Shown: piece by piece, positions 9,825 through 21,589 of the stretch
How positions within the stretch are numbered: the first letter of the stretch is position 1
Layout of the letters: every line of letters begins with the position of its first letter
DNA from: Gnetum montanum
Lineage: Eukaryota; Streptophyta; Gnetopsida; Gnetales; Gnetaceae
DNA: 64,000 nucleotides
Direction: 5' to 3'
Assembly: GCA_015680685.1 (NCBI GenBank)
Contig: MNCI01022151.1
Location: 598,445-662,444 of the forward strand
The notes under the pieces: model-generated
Told to the model about the DNA's origin: nothing
The model's input: the letters and a program-made list of their open reading frames with translations, nothing else
Database searches by the model: none
Translations under genes and position numbers: made by a program

Positions 9825-10615
9825 GATATCGTAGGGTATATGCTAGCCTATAAATATAGTGCTGTGACTCATGATTTTCATAAGTTTTTAGTTGAGTTTT
9901 CCATAGTCTTTTGCATAGAATAGCAAAGCTCTTGCAATTTGTTTTTTCCAAAGTTAGAATATTTCTGAGTGCTCACAATAGGAGTTTGAGTGTGTACGGA
10001 ACTTTGTTTGAACACTAATGTACCTGAGCACAATAGTGTGACAGGAATAAAAATGAATCCTTTTGATCATGCTTACAACACTAAGAATAGATTAATGTTT
10101 TCTTTATGCATTTAATATTCATGCATTGTATTTTCATGCACTTTGCTTTAATGCACTTTAATTAAGCAATTAATTCCCAGTTGTTAATGAACATAAGCAC
10201 AACCACCTCGAGCATACGTGTAGCACATGGTAATCCAGAAAAGCTTAATGTTTGGTAACCTAGTAGAGTTATATGTGTTTAGAATGTGTCTAGGAAAGTG
10301 GGATAGGTACTTCTTTTAGGCTAGCTAGGTAATAGATGAATTAGATCTTAAATTACTTTACCTTTCATTCTTGTTGTAGGTGATTAAACTTATAAAATAA
10401 AAAATGATAAAAATCACATGCCTCGGTTGCACTTAACCATATACTTGTACTTCACAAGTGGAATTGAGAAGACAACAAATGTTCTCAATGCCCATTTTAC
10501 TTCCTGGAGGAACTAGTGCACTAGAAAACTATAGGTCCATGGAATTCGATCGGATTGCACATGAACGCCTTCATGATTCATATGGTTGGGCATAGGGGTA
10601 CATCACCACTCATCA
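9825..10615 (+). repeat. LTR of family B, left part missing
   Basis: From the TATA region on, it matches the E4 LTRs (36251-37145 and 48562-49440): CCTATAAATA at 9847-9856, TAGCAAAGCTC, CTGAGTGCTCACAATAGGAG, TTGGTAACC, and the end GGCATAGGGGTA...CTCATCA at 10615. The left end is cut by E1, so this LTR was probably the target into which the E0/E1 tandem inserted; the rest would lie left of the window. No internal region follows, so it is a solo or 3' LTR. Confidence 0.75.
9849..9856 (+). promoter_or_regulatory. TATA box of the truncated family B LTR
   Basis: TATAAATA in the same context as at 48669-48676 of the E4 3' LTR. Confidence 0.5.
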
Positions 10616-12080
10616 ATGTCCATATTTGGACTACAAATATCTATATGTATGATCTCTAATATGTTTGAACTCCTCTTGGCATCTTTCTTTAACATATTGG
10701 TCTACTTTGCGTTTATGTAGTCCACATAAGTGTCAAAAATCAGTAAAATCTAGAGTACCAAGTACTACATCATTTACTAATCTCTTTATTCTCTCAATAG
10801 AGATATGTCCTAATCTACAATGCCACAACATAGAGGATTCTTCATTCATAACACATCTCTTAATGCCATCACTATTATGAACATGCATAGAAGTGTAAGA
10901 AGTTTCATTTTGTAAACTAATTTTGAAAATACCATCTGTCAATGTACCATTTCCAGTAAGTTTAGATCTATAATATAAATTGAATATAGTGTCTAAAAAA
11001 CTTTAAGGAAAATCCAAATGATACAAGCCTTGAAATAGAAATTAAATTCCTTGAAAAACTTGGAATATAAAATGTCTTTTCCACCTTTAAAATAAAACCA
11101 CTACTTAAAAGTAATTTACATGTTCCAACTACCTCCACATGCGAGTGCATCTTATTGCCTGAATAGATGTACAACTCACTTCCCACTAGCTTTCTTAGGT
11201 TTTTCACCCCTTGCAAGGAATTAGTAATATGAATTGTAGAACTGGAGTTAATCCATCATGTGTTATGGCCAACATCAACCATATTAGATTCAAAACAAAA
11301 AAGTGAGAATTGAGTACCTTTCTTCTCAAGCCATTTCTGATATTTAGGATAATCCTTCTTTACATGCCCTTTCTTCTTGCAGAAAAAGCATCTATATTCT
11401 TTCTTAATATTAGCTTGTGTTCCTCATTCTTGGCTTGCCCCTTATTCTTTCTTTGTGTAGCTAGATGCACACACACTCTCGCTTCCATAGCAAGTCTACC
11501 CTCTTCTTATACACACATGGTCATTAGTTCATTAATTGTCCATTTTTTCCTATGTGTGTTATAAGAAATCTTAAAGGATTTGTACTGCTATGGGAGTGTG
11601 TTCAGGATGTAGTGCAGAAGAAAAGACTTTGACATCTCAACCTCAAGTATTTTCAGCTAAGCTGCTAAATTCCTTATTTTCATGATGTGCTCATGCACAC
11701 CACGAATTCGTGTGAGCTTCATGGATGAAAATTTCATTATTAAGATGCTAGCCAAAGCTTTGTTTGATTACTCAAATTGTTCATCAATTACCTTCATCAA
11801 AGTTCACACATTGTCATACTTTTCTAATGAACCATGCATAGCAATTGAGATCTTGGTCTTTATGAACATGACACAGAGGTGATTAGATTCCTCCCATTTT
11901 TCATAATGACCAACATCATCTAGTTGGCCAGTTTCTGTAATGGTTGGTGGTTCATCCTTATGGATAGCATAGTCAATGTCCATCTAGCCTAAATGAAGGA
12001 GAATTCTCTCCTTTCATACCTTATAATTATCACACTTTAATTTAGGAATGTTGCATTTAAAATTTGAGTAGTTCATAGGT
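10616..12080 (-). pseudogene. gag-pol: Ty1/copia gag-pol remnant
   Basis: Read right to left: a copia gag with M-D-I-D-Y-A-I-H-K-D-E-P-P near 11980-11945; a zinc knuckle near 11390-11350 (C-F-F-C-K-K-K-G-H-V-K-K-D, final Cys replaced by Tyr); a protease region near 11275-11000 whose active-site D-S-G is replaced (W-I-N-S-S-S) but which keeps the family pattern through N-L-I-S-I; and the GAG-pre-integrase domain at 10733-10942 with L-W-H-C-R-L-G-H-I-S. Integrase core, RT and RNase H would follow to the left but are cut off where the family B LTR begins at 10615. Several stops and frame changes; not functional. The copia assignment is firm, the lineage is not resolved. Confidence 0.85.
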
Positions 12081-13024
12081 TGTATTATTGTATAAATTAG
12101 AACATGCTTATGTCACTAAATTTGAGGTTAAAATACTATATAACATGTTTACCAATGTAAATCATGCATAAAATATAAATCAAATGACATAAAAATTGCA
12201 TGTGGGCTAAATTTTTAATTCAAGTAGATTCATATATCCTTATGATGAAACTATTAAATTATATCCCTTTTCCTAATCCCTATGGGTAAATTAAGAGAAT
12301 TAATTTAATACATCATTGTAATTAATCATATTAAGTATAACAAAAATTCATGTGGGAAAAAATATATTATATTACATATGATTAATCATAATTTAATATT
12401 TATTTATCATATGTGATCCAAAAACTCTTACTATATAATTTTGCATAATTAAAGATGTTGTGGCTACTCTCTAATTATACAAAATTATATAGATCACTAG
12501 GCATTTATTTTTATGCAAAAAACTATTTTCCTAATGCATATATCAATATGTCACTTTATATATACAAAAATAAATTATGCATAAAATTAATTATTTCTAA
12601 AATAAATTATCAAATTCTAACATTCCTTAAGAAATATGGTATTAAAATAAACATAATTTTATTTTAGGAATATTAATCAATAAACAACTTTATGCATTTC
12701 TAAATGAATACAAAAATTTATGCATGATTCCAAAAAATGACATCATTTTCGCGAAGAACTGCACATTTCATAGGTTCAAAATGATATGCTGTTTAGCTAC
12801 TGTAAAAACAACATCATTTAAAACTTCATTAAATGCATATGCAGCATCATTTTTGATGTTTCAAATTATAGAATTGTTAGAAATTTAATTTTCTAATGAT
12901 TTCTAACATTATTTTTCACAAATAATCGTTGAAAAATGAATTCTATGGATTTAAACCATCGTTGAAAACTTTGTTCATAAAAACCTCATCCAAACAAGTT
13001 CTAAGCATCAAGATAGAGACCTAA
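12081..13024 (-). other. AT-rich leader region of the copia remnant, no gene seen
   Basis: About 940 very AT-rich bases lie between the gag start and the putative primer-binding site. A copia leader is usually much shorter, so an insertion or an unrelated AT-rich segment is likely. The 70-codon ORF at 12455-12667 has no recognisable features. Confidence 0.4.
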
Positions 13025-13039
13025 CTAGCTTTGACACCA
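13025..13039 (-). other. Putative initiator tRNA-Met primer-binding site of the copia element
   Basis: On the minus strand TGGTGTCAAAGCTAG resembles the usual TGGTATCAGAGC start of a tRNA-iMet PBS. It lies upstream of the copia gag in the right orientation. Confidence 0.6.
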
Positions 13040-13041
13040 AA

Positions 13042-13496
13042 TGTAAGAAAATTTTGTTGTAAAACATTGATCAAAACATGCATCTAACCAAATTGCAAAA
13101 AATCATCAAAATGTGAAAATAAATCAAAAGTTAAGTTTTAGCCATTGATACTCTCATTTGGACTACATGAATATGTTTCAGGGAGTGTTTTGGATTCTCC
13201 TATCACACTAACACTTAATAATTATGGTGTATGTAGACTTTGAGTGTTTGTCATAGGAACGAAAAAATTGTAACACTACCATGAGTTTGATATCTTCTAA
13301 TGCTAGTTTGTGCTCCCATCAAGAACATTTTATAGGCTAGAAAATTAGTTACCAAAGATTAACTTCTAGTTTAAATGGAAAATACATGATCATTCTTGTG
13401 AAAACCATTACAACAAATTTAGTTGGTTTCAAATTTGAAACCATTTTTTCCATAATGCATAAACAGTTACATTGAAACCATTTTTTTTCCATAACA
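13042..13496 (-). repeat. Possible copia 5' LTR, cut at a contig join
   Basis: The sequence upstream (minus strand) of the putative PBS should be the 5' LTR. Its PBS-proximal edge would be at 13042, where the minus strand ends TTACA. No second LTR is present to confirm it, and an N at 13497 ends the contig. A partial duplication (GAAACCATTTTTTCCATAA near 13438 and near 13474) lies at the far end. Confidence 0.35.
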
Positions 13497-13569
13497 NGGA
13501 GTTGAATTTGAAAAGTCAAATTTTTTTACATGGGGACATTGCACCACATTTTCCCTATTTTTGTAGAGG

Positions 13570-13836
13570 TTGCCACTGCTGCTACTGATTTTTGCAGAGG
13601 TTACCACTGCTGCTACGGTGACAATGATGCTAGAGTTGCAGCAAAGCTGCATCAATTACATCTTGACTTGTACTGATGTGGGAGTCCAAAAGGGGCTTCT
13701 TAAGAAGGTGAAGAAGGCACGGGACAATGGCAACAGAAACAACGAAGATGAAGGCAGAGGAGGAGGAGGAGAAGGATCTCATGATTCATGGATTTTAGGG
13801 CTTCCACATGAAGTTAGCCTAGATTGTTTAGCCTAA
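13570..13836 (+). pseudogene. Short ORF with a weak F-box-like end
   Basis: An 88-codon ORF. Its start overlaps a roughly 30-bp tandem duplication (TTTTTG-AGAGGTT-CCACTGCTGCTAC at about 13558 and 13590). Residues 20-50 look like ordinary protein, a GGA-type simple repeat gives E-G-R-G-G-G-G-E-G, and the C-terminus reads L-G-L-P-H-E-V-S-L-D-C-L-A. This resembles the opening of the F-box in plant F-box/Kelch proteins (G-L-P-D-D-V-A-L-x-C-L-A), but the ORF stops there, so at most it is a fragment. It has none of the retrotransposon features of the surrounding DNA and could be host DNA. The assignment is tentative. Confidence 0.25.
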
Positions 13837-16698
13837 GCCTTAAGATTTGGCTATGGCTTGTTGGGCTACGTTTGATTCACGGTAGGTAGATAAAAATGTG
13901 ATTGAACAAAATGCTAGAAAAGGCCACGCGATGGAAAAAAATGTGATAAAAAGGTAGCAACTGTGGATGAGGAACTGCAGTAGCATTTCGAGGTTGTGGA
14001 CCTATAGGAGCACAATAGATTACACCTGCACATCCCGAACACCTACGCCATGGTGTCATTGGCTTACAGGTTGATTTCTTCTCATTTGTTTTCATTTTCA
14101 GGATGATGTAGGTGAAAAAAGACAAAGAATGCAACAGGATGCATTCTGGGTTGGGGATGCATCACTCAGGGTAGATTCCATCGTAGTTGATCTAACTGTC
14201 GAAGGAAACTAGAAAAACCACATCCATTTTCACAACCAAGCAAATTCTATATCCCTGAACGAAGCAGCTATGGCCCACAAAAGTTCAAGGTATATTACCA
14301 AATTGCATGTATACGGTAGTGAAAAATTAGTTTTAGTCTAGAATGATCATGTAATTTTGTGATAGTATTAGATTAAAGCCTAAGGCTTAGTTTGTAGCAT
14401 CACAATTTACAATATTTTATTTAGGCTCCATGAATGTCTATGAGAATGTTCTTGCGGATAAGGTAAGATATTGGATGTTGGTGTTTCTACTCTGGTTTGG
14501 TGACATTGGCTATGTTTTTTTTCCTTAAATGTTGCAGATATTTCCTTAGGCAAGGGCTGTAATGCTAATGGCAACCACAGTAACAATGAAAATTGGATGT
14601 GGGAATCATTTAGCATTTGGAGATGAAAAGGAGAATTTCTTTATTTTAAAACTTATATGTTAAGAACCAAGGTTTTCTAAGGTGCAAGTCCCTAGGATTT
14701 TCATTCATCTTCAATTTTCTAGAGATTACCACATTCAATAAAGTTGAAGGGATTAATGTTTTATATTCTTGAATAAAGCTTAGGAATTGAAGAAATGTTT
14801 CTAACTAGAACATGGTCCATATTATCTTAATGTCCAAATTACTAAGGATATACTTAAAGACATAATATGCACATTGTATTATAAAAATAATTTAATGCAC
14901 ACTTTGCAAAGAATCACATCCCTATCAAGAAGTGATAGCTCATTGAGCATATCTTAAGATAAATTTAAGAAGATAAAAATTTAGTTAAATAAAAGGTGAT
15001 CAAGAAGCATAAATAAAGTAATAAAGAAATAAATTATTTCTATACTAATTTTATGAATATTTTGAAGAAGTAAATGTATCTTGAACTAAGTATTTAGAAG
15101 CTAACAATGTCTTGAGTGAGTTCAATCTTGCATACCAATAAGAGTTGTCATGTTATAAGGCTTAAATCAAACTTTAGATGAGACTTATCAACTATCTTTA
15201 CTTTGAAAGGTGATGAAAGGTTTTTGAATTTTGGAGATAAAAATGAAAAAAGTGTAAGAAGGAAGTACACAGATTTTTTTTCAAAAGCATGGAAGCAACA
15301 CCAAGAGATAACTAAAGATGATAAAAACTAAAAATAAAAGTAAAAGATCAAACTATAATTTTAAGAAAGGAGGGGATTTTAGAAACGTTAACCAAAGGAT
15401 AGAAACTAAGTTAATATTTCTAAGTATAATATCTCAATTTTAATATATCTAAACATAACTAATAGAAGTGTCTTAAATCCAAAGGTACATTAAAAGGTAA
15501 AGAAGTTTAGACTCTTAAGAAAAACTTTCATGATTGTAAGAAGGTTGAACCATCTAGGAAAGTTATAATGAAGAACTATATTTCTTTTAATAAGATTGAT
15601 GGTATATGTAAGTATTTTGTGTTTTTATCAAGAATTCAAATGTTGGGAAAGATCCATCAAGAATGTCATATTTAAAGTCATATGCAATTATAATGAAAGT
15701 TTTTAAATGTTTTAAATGATGGATTGATTTTTTGAAGAATTCATAGCCTGAAACTATTCAATAGCCTACTCCAATGCCACATAGAACAACTATATTTAGA
15801 TTTTTAGATTTTGCATATTTAAAAGAACATAAAAAAATTATAATAATGGGATATTTCTTAAACGCATTTAGAGCCAATATTATGGTATGTGTCTCTTGAA
15901 GGTGATGGATGATTATAGTACCATTGAACATCAAAAGTAAGCTTAACCAGGGGCTTTCAGACCAACAAAACATGGCTAACATTCTACATCACTTATTAAG
16001 GACCATATGAAGTTATGTTCCTAGGTGTTTAGCATCATCGTACCAACCCTCATAACCATGGATGTGTGAACCCTTAATTCATTCATTAGCAGCCAGGTTG
16101 AAACTTGGAATGGACAATAGATAGCATATGATAATTTCTGAGGTCGATTTAGGGTAACAAATTTGATCACAAAGTTGTATATTCTATCATCGAAGAAAGT
16201 TTGGTGGAAATAACTATAAATGACGATCGCTGAAAGAATTATAACCACTATGTTCTACTTGCTTTGTTAAATATTAGTTATTTTATTATATTTAAAAACA
16301 CAAAAAAATTATTGTTCTTTATTTTCTTTGTTCTTAGCAATTTGGCTTTTATTTTCTTTGGTTTTATGTGTAGGTTCCAACAAGAGTGGAAGAGAGGCAG
16401 AAGGTGAGGTGATAGGAGAAGAAGGGGTAAGGAAAACTAGAACTGATAAAACCGTTCCCACAATCAGAGAAAAGGAAAGGGGGATTAGCATAGGCAATGA
16501 GGTCCCAAGAATCCTTTCATTGGGATTGTCTTATTGAATGAACAAGTTTGTTTATATATTTTATATCTCAATAGTTCTATGAATATTTTAACAACCTGAA
16601 CATTTATAACTATCCTTTATAATAATAATTGATAACATAAAAACTTAAAAAATAATTAAATTCTAATCATAGCCTGCGAAACTGCTCGACTAGCTTAG
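13837..16698. other. AT-rich DNA, no supported gene
   Basis: Nothing in this stretch matches the element families of the window. Short ORFs at 13877-14134 and 14407-14616 (minus) and 16328-16537 (plus) have no recognisable motif. A stretch at about 13960-14290 has more even base composition and two AG-ending polypyrimidine tracts near 14065-14100, so decayed exons are possible but cannot be shown. It may be the oldest, non-transposon DNA of the window. Confidence 0.4.
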
Positions 16699-16743
16699 AT
16701 ATATATATATATATATATATATCTATATATCTATATATCTATT
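16699..16743. repeat. (TA)n / TATC microsatellite
   Basis: An AT dinucleotide run that changes into repeated CTATATAT units. A second AT run at 16889-16912 and a third at about 18326-18342 lie at contig edges. Confidence 0.9.
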
Positions 16744-16883
16744 AATTGGCTAAGATGATTTTAAAGAAGATGATGTTAACCAAGCCTGACTATGGGATGA
16801 GGTAACCCTCCTCTATTTCTCTACACTTACCCAGTTTAGTTTTACCCTCTTAGTCAAGTTTGCTTTGTCTTTGTTTGTTCATG

Positions 16884-16884
16884 N
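16884..16884. other. Single-N contig join
   Basis: Left edge of the short contig 16885-17568, which duplicates the next contig in inverted form. Confidence 0.7.
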
Positions 16885-16894
16885 GAATTAATAT

Positions 16895-17568
16895 ATATAT
16901 ATATATATATATCTAAACTAGTTTATAATTTTTTCATATCATCTTTAATTATTTCTTCTATATTTATTTTAGTCTTCTTTTGGGCTAGTATTCTTGAATT
17001 GTGATGTAGTAACATTTTTTGAAAGGCTCATTATTTGATATGTTTTAGTAACCATCTAAGACATCATTTTTATAGCTTATCTACAATAGAAGCCACTTAA
17101 AATCTTATCTAATATTTAATGAGATCTTAACCTAGTGGTAAGACTCTTAATTGGAAACTCCAAGTTATGGACTTGATTCTAGTGGACAATATAGAGTTAT
17201 AAAGTTCTAATTTGACTATATGTCTTGGAGTAAATATTGTTAAAAAAATGTTTCAAGTTCCAACTCCCTACTATGAAGTTCTCCCACTTATGGGTGAGAG
17301 ACATATTGTTACCTAGTGCTTTGTCCTTTGTTAAACACTTTGGCACAATTGCAACACTTGCCTATTCAATGATGCCTCATGCATCTTGCCAAATAGGTCA
17401 TTCATTTTGCCCATCTACATAGTTCTTTCTTCTATAATCTCTCATCTTCCATCAACCCTTAATGCCTACTCACAATGAACCAATAGATTATTTATCAAGA
17501 ACCTATAGACATTGTTGACATCTATGTATCTGCAACATGGGAAACTTTCTGCAATTGCGGTTGGGAGT
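16895..17568 (+). repeat. Left arm of a 674-bp near-perfect inverted repeat
   Basis: Position p here pairs with 35237 minus p in 17669-18342 with no indel. By eye I found a single mismatch (17409 against 17828). The arm ends exactly at the N at 17569 and starts next to an AT run and the N at 16884. The 61-codon ORF at 17237-17422 and its mirror at 17815-18000 are by-products. Confidence 0.95.
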
Positions 17569-17668
17569 NCTATTATCTTATTCCCAACTTGAAATATGAA
17601 CCCATTCGAAGTACATATTGTAGCATATTCCAACCTGAGGAAAGGGAGGATGAACACTAAAAATAAAT

Positions 17669-18342
17669 ACTCCCAACCGCAATTGCAGAAAGTTTCCCAT
17701 GTTGCAGATACATAGATGTCAACAATGTCTATAGGTTCTTGATAAATAATCTATTGGTTCATTGTGAGTAGGCATTAAGGGTTGATGGAAGATGAGAGAT
17801 TATAGAAGAAAGAACTATGTAGATGGGAAAAATGAATGACCTATTTGGCAAGATGCATGAGGCATCATTGAATAGGCAAGTGTTGCAATTGTGCCAAAGT
17901 GTTTAACAAAGGACAAAGCACTAGGTAACAATATGTCTCTCACCCATAAGTGGGAGAACTTCATAGTAGGGAGTTGGAACTTGAAACATTTTTTTAACAA
18001 TATTTACTCCAAGACATATAGTCAAATTAGAACTTTATAACTCTATATTGTCCACTAGAATCAAGTCCATAACTTGGAGTTTCCAATTAAGAGTCTTACC
18101 ACTAGGTTAAGATCTCATTAAATATTAGATAAGATTTTAAGTGGCTTCTATTGTAGATAAGCTATAAAAATGATGTCTTAGATGGTTACTAAAACATATC
18201 AAATAATGAGCCTTTCAAAAAATGTTACTACATCACAATTCAAGAATACTAGCCCAAAAGAAGACTAAAATAAATATAGAAGAAATAATTAAAGATGATA
18301 TGAAAAAATTATAAACTAGTTTAGATATATATATATATATAT
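17669..18342 (-). repeat. Right arm of the inverted repeat
   Basis: Reverse complement of 16895-17568, ending exactly at the N at 18343. The 99 bases 17570-17668 are the only part of this contig not duplicated. The arms carry no recognisable gene or element terminus. Confidence 0.95.
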
Positions 18343-18343
18343 N

Positions 18344-18615
18344 CGTAGAATTACAAGCATCACACTGTTGGCATGCACTTGGGAAAATATTCTGACTCCT
18401 ACAAAAATAAAATGCAAGGGCTTCGCTAAAACTACTAGAAAGGTACCTAGGTGTGGTGGAGGACCACTTATTTATAGGCTAAAATAGGCTCTACGTAAAC
18501 GGTTCCATGTCGATGCATGGAGGGATGCATCAATGGGGCTACGTCGACGTGGCCACGTATACAAGACCTTGTATACACGGCCTATTCGATGCATCAACTG
18601 CTTGGATCTTGATCA
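18344..18615 (-). repeat. 3' LTR of E3, U3 part only
   Basis: Matches 29425-29656 of the 5' LTR in sequence and order: GGCATGCACTTGGGAAAATATTC-like start, AGGTACCTAGGTGTGG, ACTTATTTATAGG and a CpG-rich end. It stops at the N at 18343, so the rest of U3 and U5 is missing from the assembly. Confidence 0.85.
18469..18476 (-). promoter_or_regulatory. TATA box of the E3 3' LTR
   Basis: TATAAATA on the minus strand, same context as 29524-29531. Confidence 0.6.
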
Positions 18616-18700
18616 TAGCCCCATGACTGAATAACAAATCATCCTCAAGTCAAAGAAAGTGAGGAACAAGCTCAATTGAATACATAGTGGATAGGTATGG
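18616..18700 (-). promoter_or_regulatory. PPT and pre-PPT signature of E3
   Basis: On the minus strand TTAATAATCCCATACCTATCC, then GATGATTTGTTATTCAGTC, then GTCATGGGGCTA directly before the LTR. Same order as in E1. Confidence 0.75.
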
Positions 18701-18769
18701 GATTATTAACTAACTAGAAATTTATTCATGCCGTAGTGGAGAATGAAACAAAATTTGGACACTGACACA

Positions 18770-19230
18770 AAAGACAAAATTGGTGGAACTCATGGGGTTC
18801 CCGATAGTGGTGGCTCCTCCATGGGTGCCTCTCATTTATCTTGTGCATCAAGCTTCTGAGATTGATACCATTGAAGAAGCACTTGACATTTCTCCTCTTC
18901 TATTTAAGGATAATGAGCCATCCATGTTGATGTTCCAATGTTTGATGGAGTCAGCACTTTTCATGGACACAACAACTACGGGAACACTTGATTGGGCTTG
19001 ACATGCCATGCTGCAAATAGCCATCGTTCCTCTTCATAGGATTGGGCCCTGACCTCTCCTCCCTTTGCTTGGATAGATTATGCAGTAATAGGAGTTTCAT
19101 GATGGATACTGAATGATGGCCTTCTTCTCTGCATGTTCTGCATGAGGTCCTTGACCTCTACCTCGCCCAGGTCGTTCGGTTGCACCTTAAGAAGGTCCTC
19201 CTTGTTGTCTTCTTTTAGGGGCCATCTATA
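18770..19230 (-). pseudogene. ORF3 of E3, with a large internal deletion
   Basis: On the minus strand the start near 19227 reads M-A-P-K-R-R-Q-Q-G-G-P-S, matching the E1 ORF3 start, followed by a G/R/P-rich stretch. About 200 bases later the sequence jumps to the C-terminal part of ORF3 (G-T-M-A-I-C-S-M-A-C-like, then a stretch equivalent to E1 8540-8770 with a P-M-E-E-P-P-like end). The globular domain and the coiled coil are gone, about 2 kb compared with E1. The plus-strand ORF at 18780-19001 is a shadow of this remnant. Confidence 0.65.
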
Positions 19231-19366
19231 ATCACACAAAGATCAATTGTTAATAAGGTTATTTGAAAAAAGTTCAATGATTCCATACCTTACTCATTGC
19301 CTTTAATAAATGTTGCATTCTTTACTTAGTGTGATTTTAGAGTTAGAAATTTTTCAAGGAAGTTGC

Positions 19367-19396
19367 NNNNNNNNNNNNNNNNNNNNNNNNNNNNNN
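19367..19396. other. Assembly gap (30 Ns)
   Basis: The gap falls between ORF3 and repeat A of E3, just where E1, E4 and E6 carry the U3-like module, so its presence in E3 cannot be judged. Confidence 0.95.
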
Positions 19397-19399
19397 AAC

Positions 19400-20140
19400 A
19401 CACACATGTTGATACCACCGTGATGAGGTATGAATTCAATGCTATACAAGACACGAGTCATAAATACATGAACAACGAGATGGAATGAATTGGAGAAGGG
19501 ATTGCAGAGATTGGGATGTGAGGTAACTGACTTAGGGCACAATGAATCTTGAGTGTAGCGCATGATTAATGTGTCATTAGCCCATCGCTCCAAAATCAAG
19601 ACCAAGTCCATTCCTCTGATTAGTGACATCGCATCGTTTCATCCAATGATGGACAACCATAAGAGCACGATGACAGCAAGGCATATGATCACTTGGCGTT
19701 TTGTGCAAGGGAGGAGTGACTTGGAATTTCTTTGTAGTATACTTTTTGTTTGGCCACTTTGGCACACACTCTTCTTCTTGGGTGCCTTTAATACTCTTAC
19801 TCCCATTTTTCGTTAGATCTACAAGGATCTTAGTATAACCAAGTTGCATGATAGCACCTACAGATGTCACCAAAAAGAATCCACAAGTTCCCTTGATGTC
19901 ACACCCTAGCCATTCCCTCTTAGTCTATCACTTTTCACTCTAGGCACAATGAACATAGAATTACTTTACGTTTTAATGATGTTAAGAATATCATTGTAAC
20001 TAGAGTAGAACCTCTTATTAATAGAATGGTTGGGTGGATGTGATGGGCTTACTGTTCAAATAATTTGTCACCTGAGACTTGATAGCATAGAATAACACCT
20101 CAACCAACGAGCCACATGAGTGTTTTTTTCATGGATGAGA
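19400..20140 (-). repeat. Repeat A copy in E3
   Basis: Reverse-strand match to 4440-5000 of E1, including the R-G-M-D-L-V-L-I-L-E-R-W look-alike at about 19550-19620 and the TTAGGGAGGAGTGA-like piece near 19710. The part nearest the gag also matches E1 4400-4520. Confidence 0.65.
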
Positions 20141-20149
20141 TTACTCATA

Positions 20150-20240
20150 AAAAGATAAAAAGATAAAAAAATAAAGTAATAAATAAAAAGGTGAAAAACT
20201 GGAAAAAAAAAGTTGAAAAATTAAAGAAACAGAAAAAACA
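20150..20240 (-). repeat. A-rich (T-rich on the coding strand) strip after the E3 gag
   Basis: Low-complexity AAAAAGATAAAAAG-like sequence. Similar T-rich strips follow the integrase of E4 (43430-43620) and the protease of E2 (24100-24250), which suggests that the pol deletion in E3 ran from the gag end to the post-integrase spacer. Confidence 0.6.
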
Positions 20241-20258
20241 TTTATTAATCCTGTGTTG

Positions 20259-21584
20259 TTAGAATGGAGGATACCCCTCATAACTAAATGGTTGAGCATG
20301 GCTAGAATTAATAAATGGAAGGTGGGGATCCTTGCATGTTGAAAATATTGGGACTTGGTCATACTTACCCCATTGGTGTTCACACACTTGATTAGAGTTG
20401 ACATAGCAGGGAAAGTTATAAGATGTGGTTAATTTATACGGAGTTGATCCACTATGGTACTTGTGACCATAAGATGGTATGCAAGGATCAACCTGTCTCC
20501 CCACATGGCAATATTCATTGGGCCACATGGTTGTTGGAGTATTGAGTGGTGGCCTTGATAAGGTAACATGAGGCATTGGGTTTGAAGAGGAAGATGCACC
20601 ATAGTGTTGGATTTGTGCTAAGTTGGCGGATGCAGTGGTTTCTGAATTGTGGTGTCCCTTTCGACGGTCACGTCTAAAGAAGGGACGCCTTCGATGTTGT
20701 GAATGACCTCCACTACTATTGACAGTAGCAGCACAAGTAACATTTGCCAGTTGGTGCTGTGATGCAAAATCTTCTGGCATAGCTCACGGTGATGTAGAAG
20801 GGGGTGAAGTATGAGAATATTGAGGTTGAGGAGAAGTGTAAGGCACATGATGTGGTGATCTTGTTGGAGAGGACATGGTTGGATAGTACTCAGGAGAATG
20901 ATAATGATGAGGTGAGGTAGAGGATGCTGATCTTGTTGGAAAAATAGGGTGTTCAACATAATAAGCATTTGGTGCTGGGACATATGAAGGGTATGGTCCA
21001 GTTGGCGATGGCCTCCCCCATGACTGAGGTTTTTGCCACCATGGTTGGACATAGTATTTTTGTACGAACTCTGGATGTAACATTCCTCCCCAATGCTCAT
21101 GTCAATGTGACAAGATTGGACATTGACCTTTGGGGTGATGGTACAAGCAAATATTACATTGATACATATGATTGGCAGTTGAGTTCTTATCCTTATTCTC
21201 TTGAACCCTTCTTTCTCATTGTCGCATGCTGTCTTGTCCTATTTCTCGATTTGGCATAGTTCATTCTCTAATAATGTTGGCATATTCTCCACATATTTTA
21301 TGTACCAAGTCCATAATCTTATTAATCTTTGCCTCAATTTCATCTAGTGATTGTAGGATTGGCAAAGATTATTCCACCTCCTTGAAGTGAGTTGATTTCT
21401 CCTCTTCATGATCATGGACCCTTGTTAAGTTAAGATTTTGGTCCTATTGAGAATCTTCAACATTCTTCCATTTAGTTATTTCTCCTTCTTCTTTTGCTAT
21501 CTGCTTAATAAGCTCTTGTAGTTGATGGGTTTGTAGCTCATATAGTTGACCTTTGGCATACATTCCTAGGGTCTCCCTTATTTC
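20259..21584 (-). pseudogene. gag: gag of E3, C-terminal piece
   Basis: Continues on the minus strand from the E2 insertion site: after the TSD it reads E-I-R-E-T-L-G-M-Y-A-K-G-Q-L, the part of the gag core that follows I-I-D-G-L-H in E1. Then come a charged region, a degraded knuckle, a Y/H/P/S-rich stretch (frames open at 20784-21083 and 20618-21100) and a tail ending G-Y-P-P-F near 20259, as in E1. Several frame changes. The two gag pieces are colinear with E1 once E2 and one TSD copy are set aside. Confidence 0.85.
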
Positions 21585-21589
21585 ATTAT
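21585..21589. other. Target-site duplication of E2, left copy
   Basis: ATTAT, repeated at 28161-28165. Five bases, as expected for a Ty3/gypsy integrase. Confidence 0.9.

Noticed and set aside
12455-12667. 70-codon ORF in AT-rich DNA
   Set aside because: Composition (N, I, Y, K) is what AT-rich noncoding DNA gives; no motif.
16328-16537. 69-codon ORF with a hydrophobic start as a secreted peptide
   Set aside because: The hydrophobic part is coded by T-rich DNA and the rest has no recognisable features; a TGTAG in the middle could equally be a chance splice acceptor.
16895-18342. Large inverted repeat as a foldback transposon or hairpin RNA locus
   Set aside because: The arms end exactly at single-N contig joins, carry no element ends or TSD, and are far too similar for this old, decayed region; a flipped duplicate contig explains it better.
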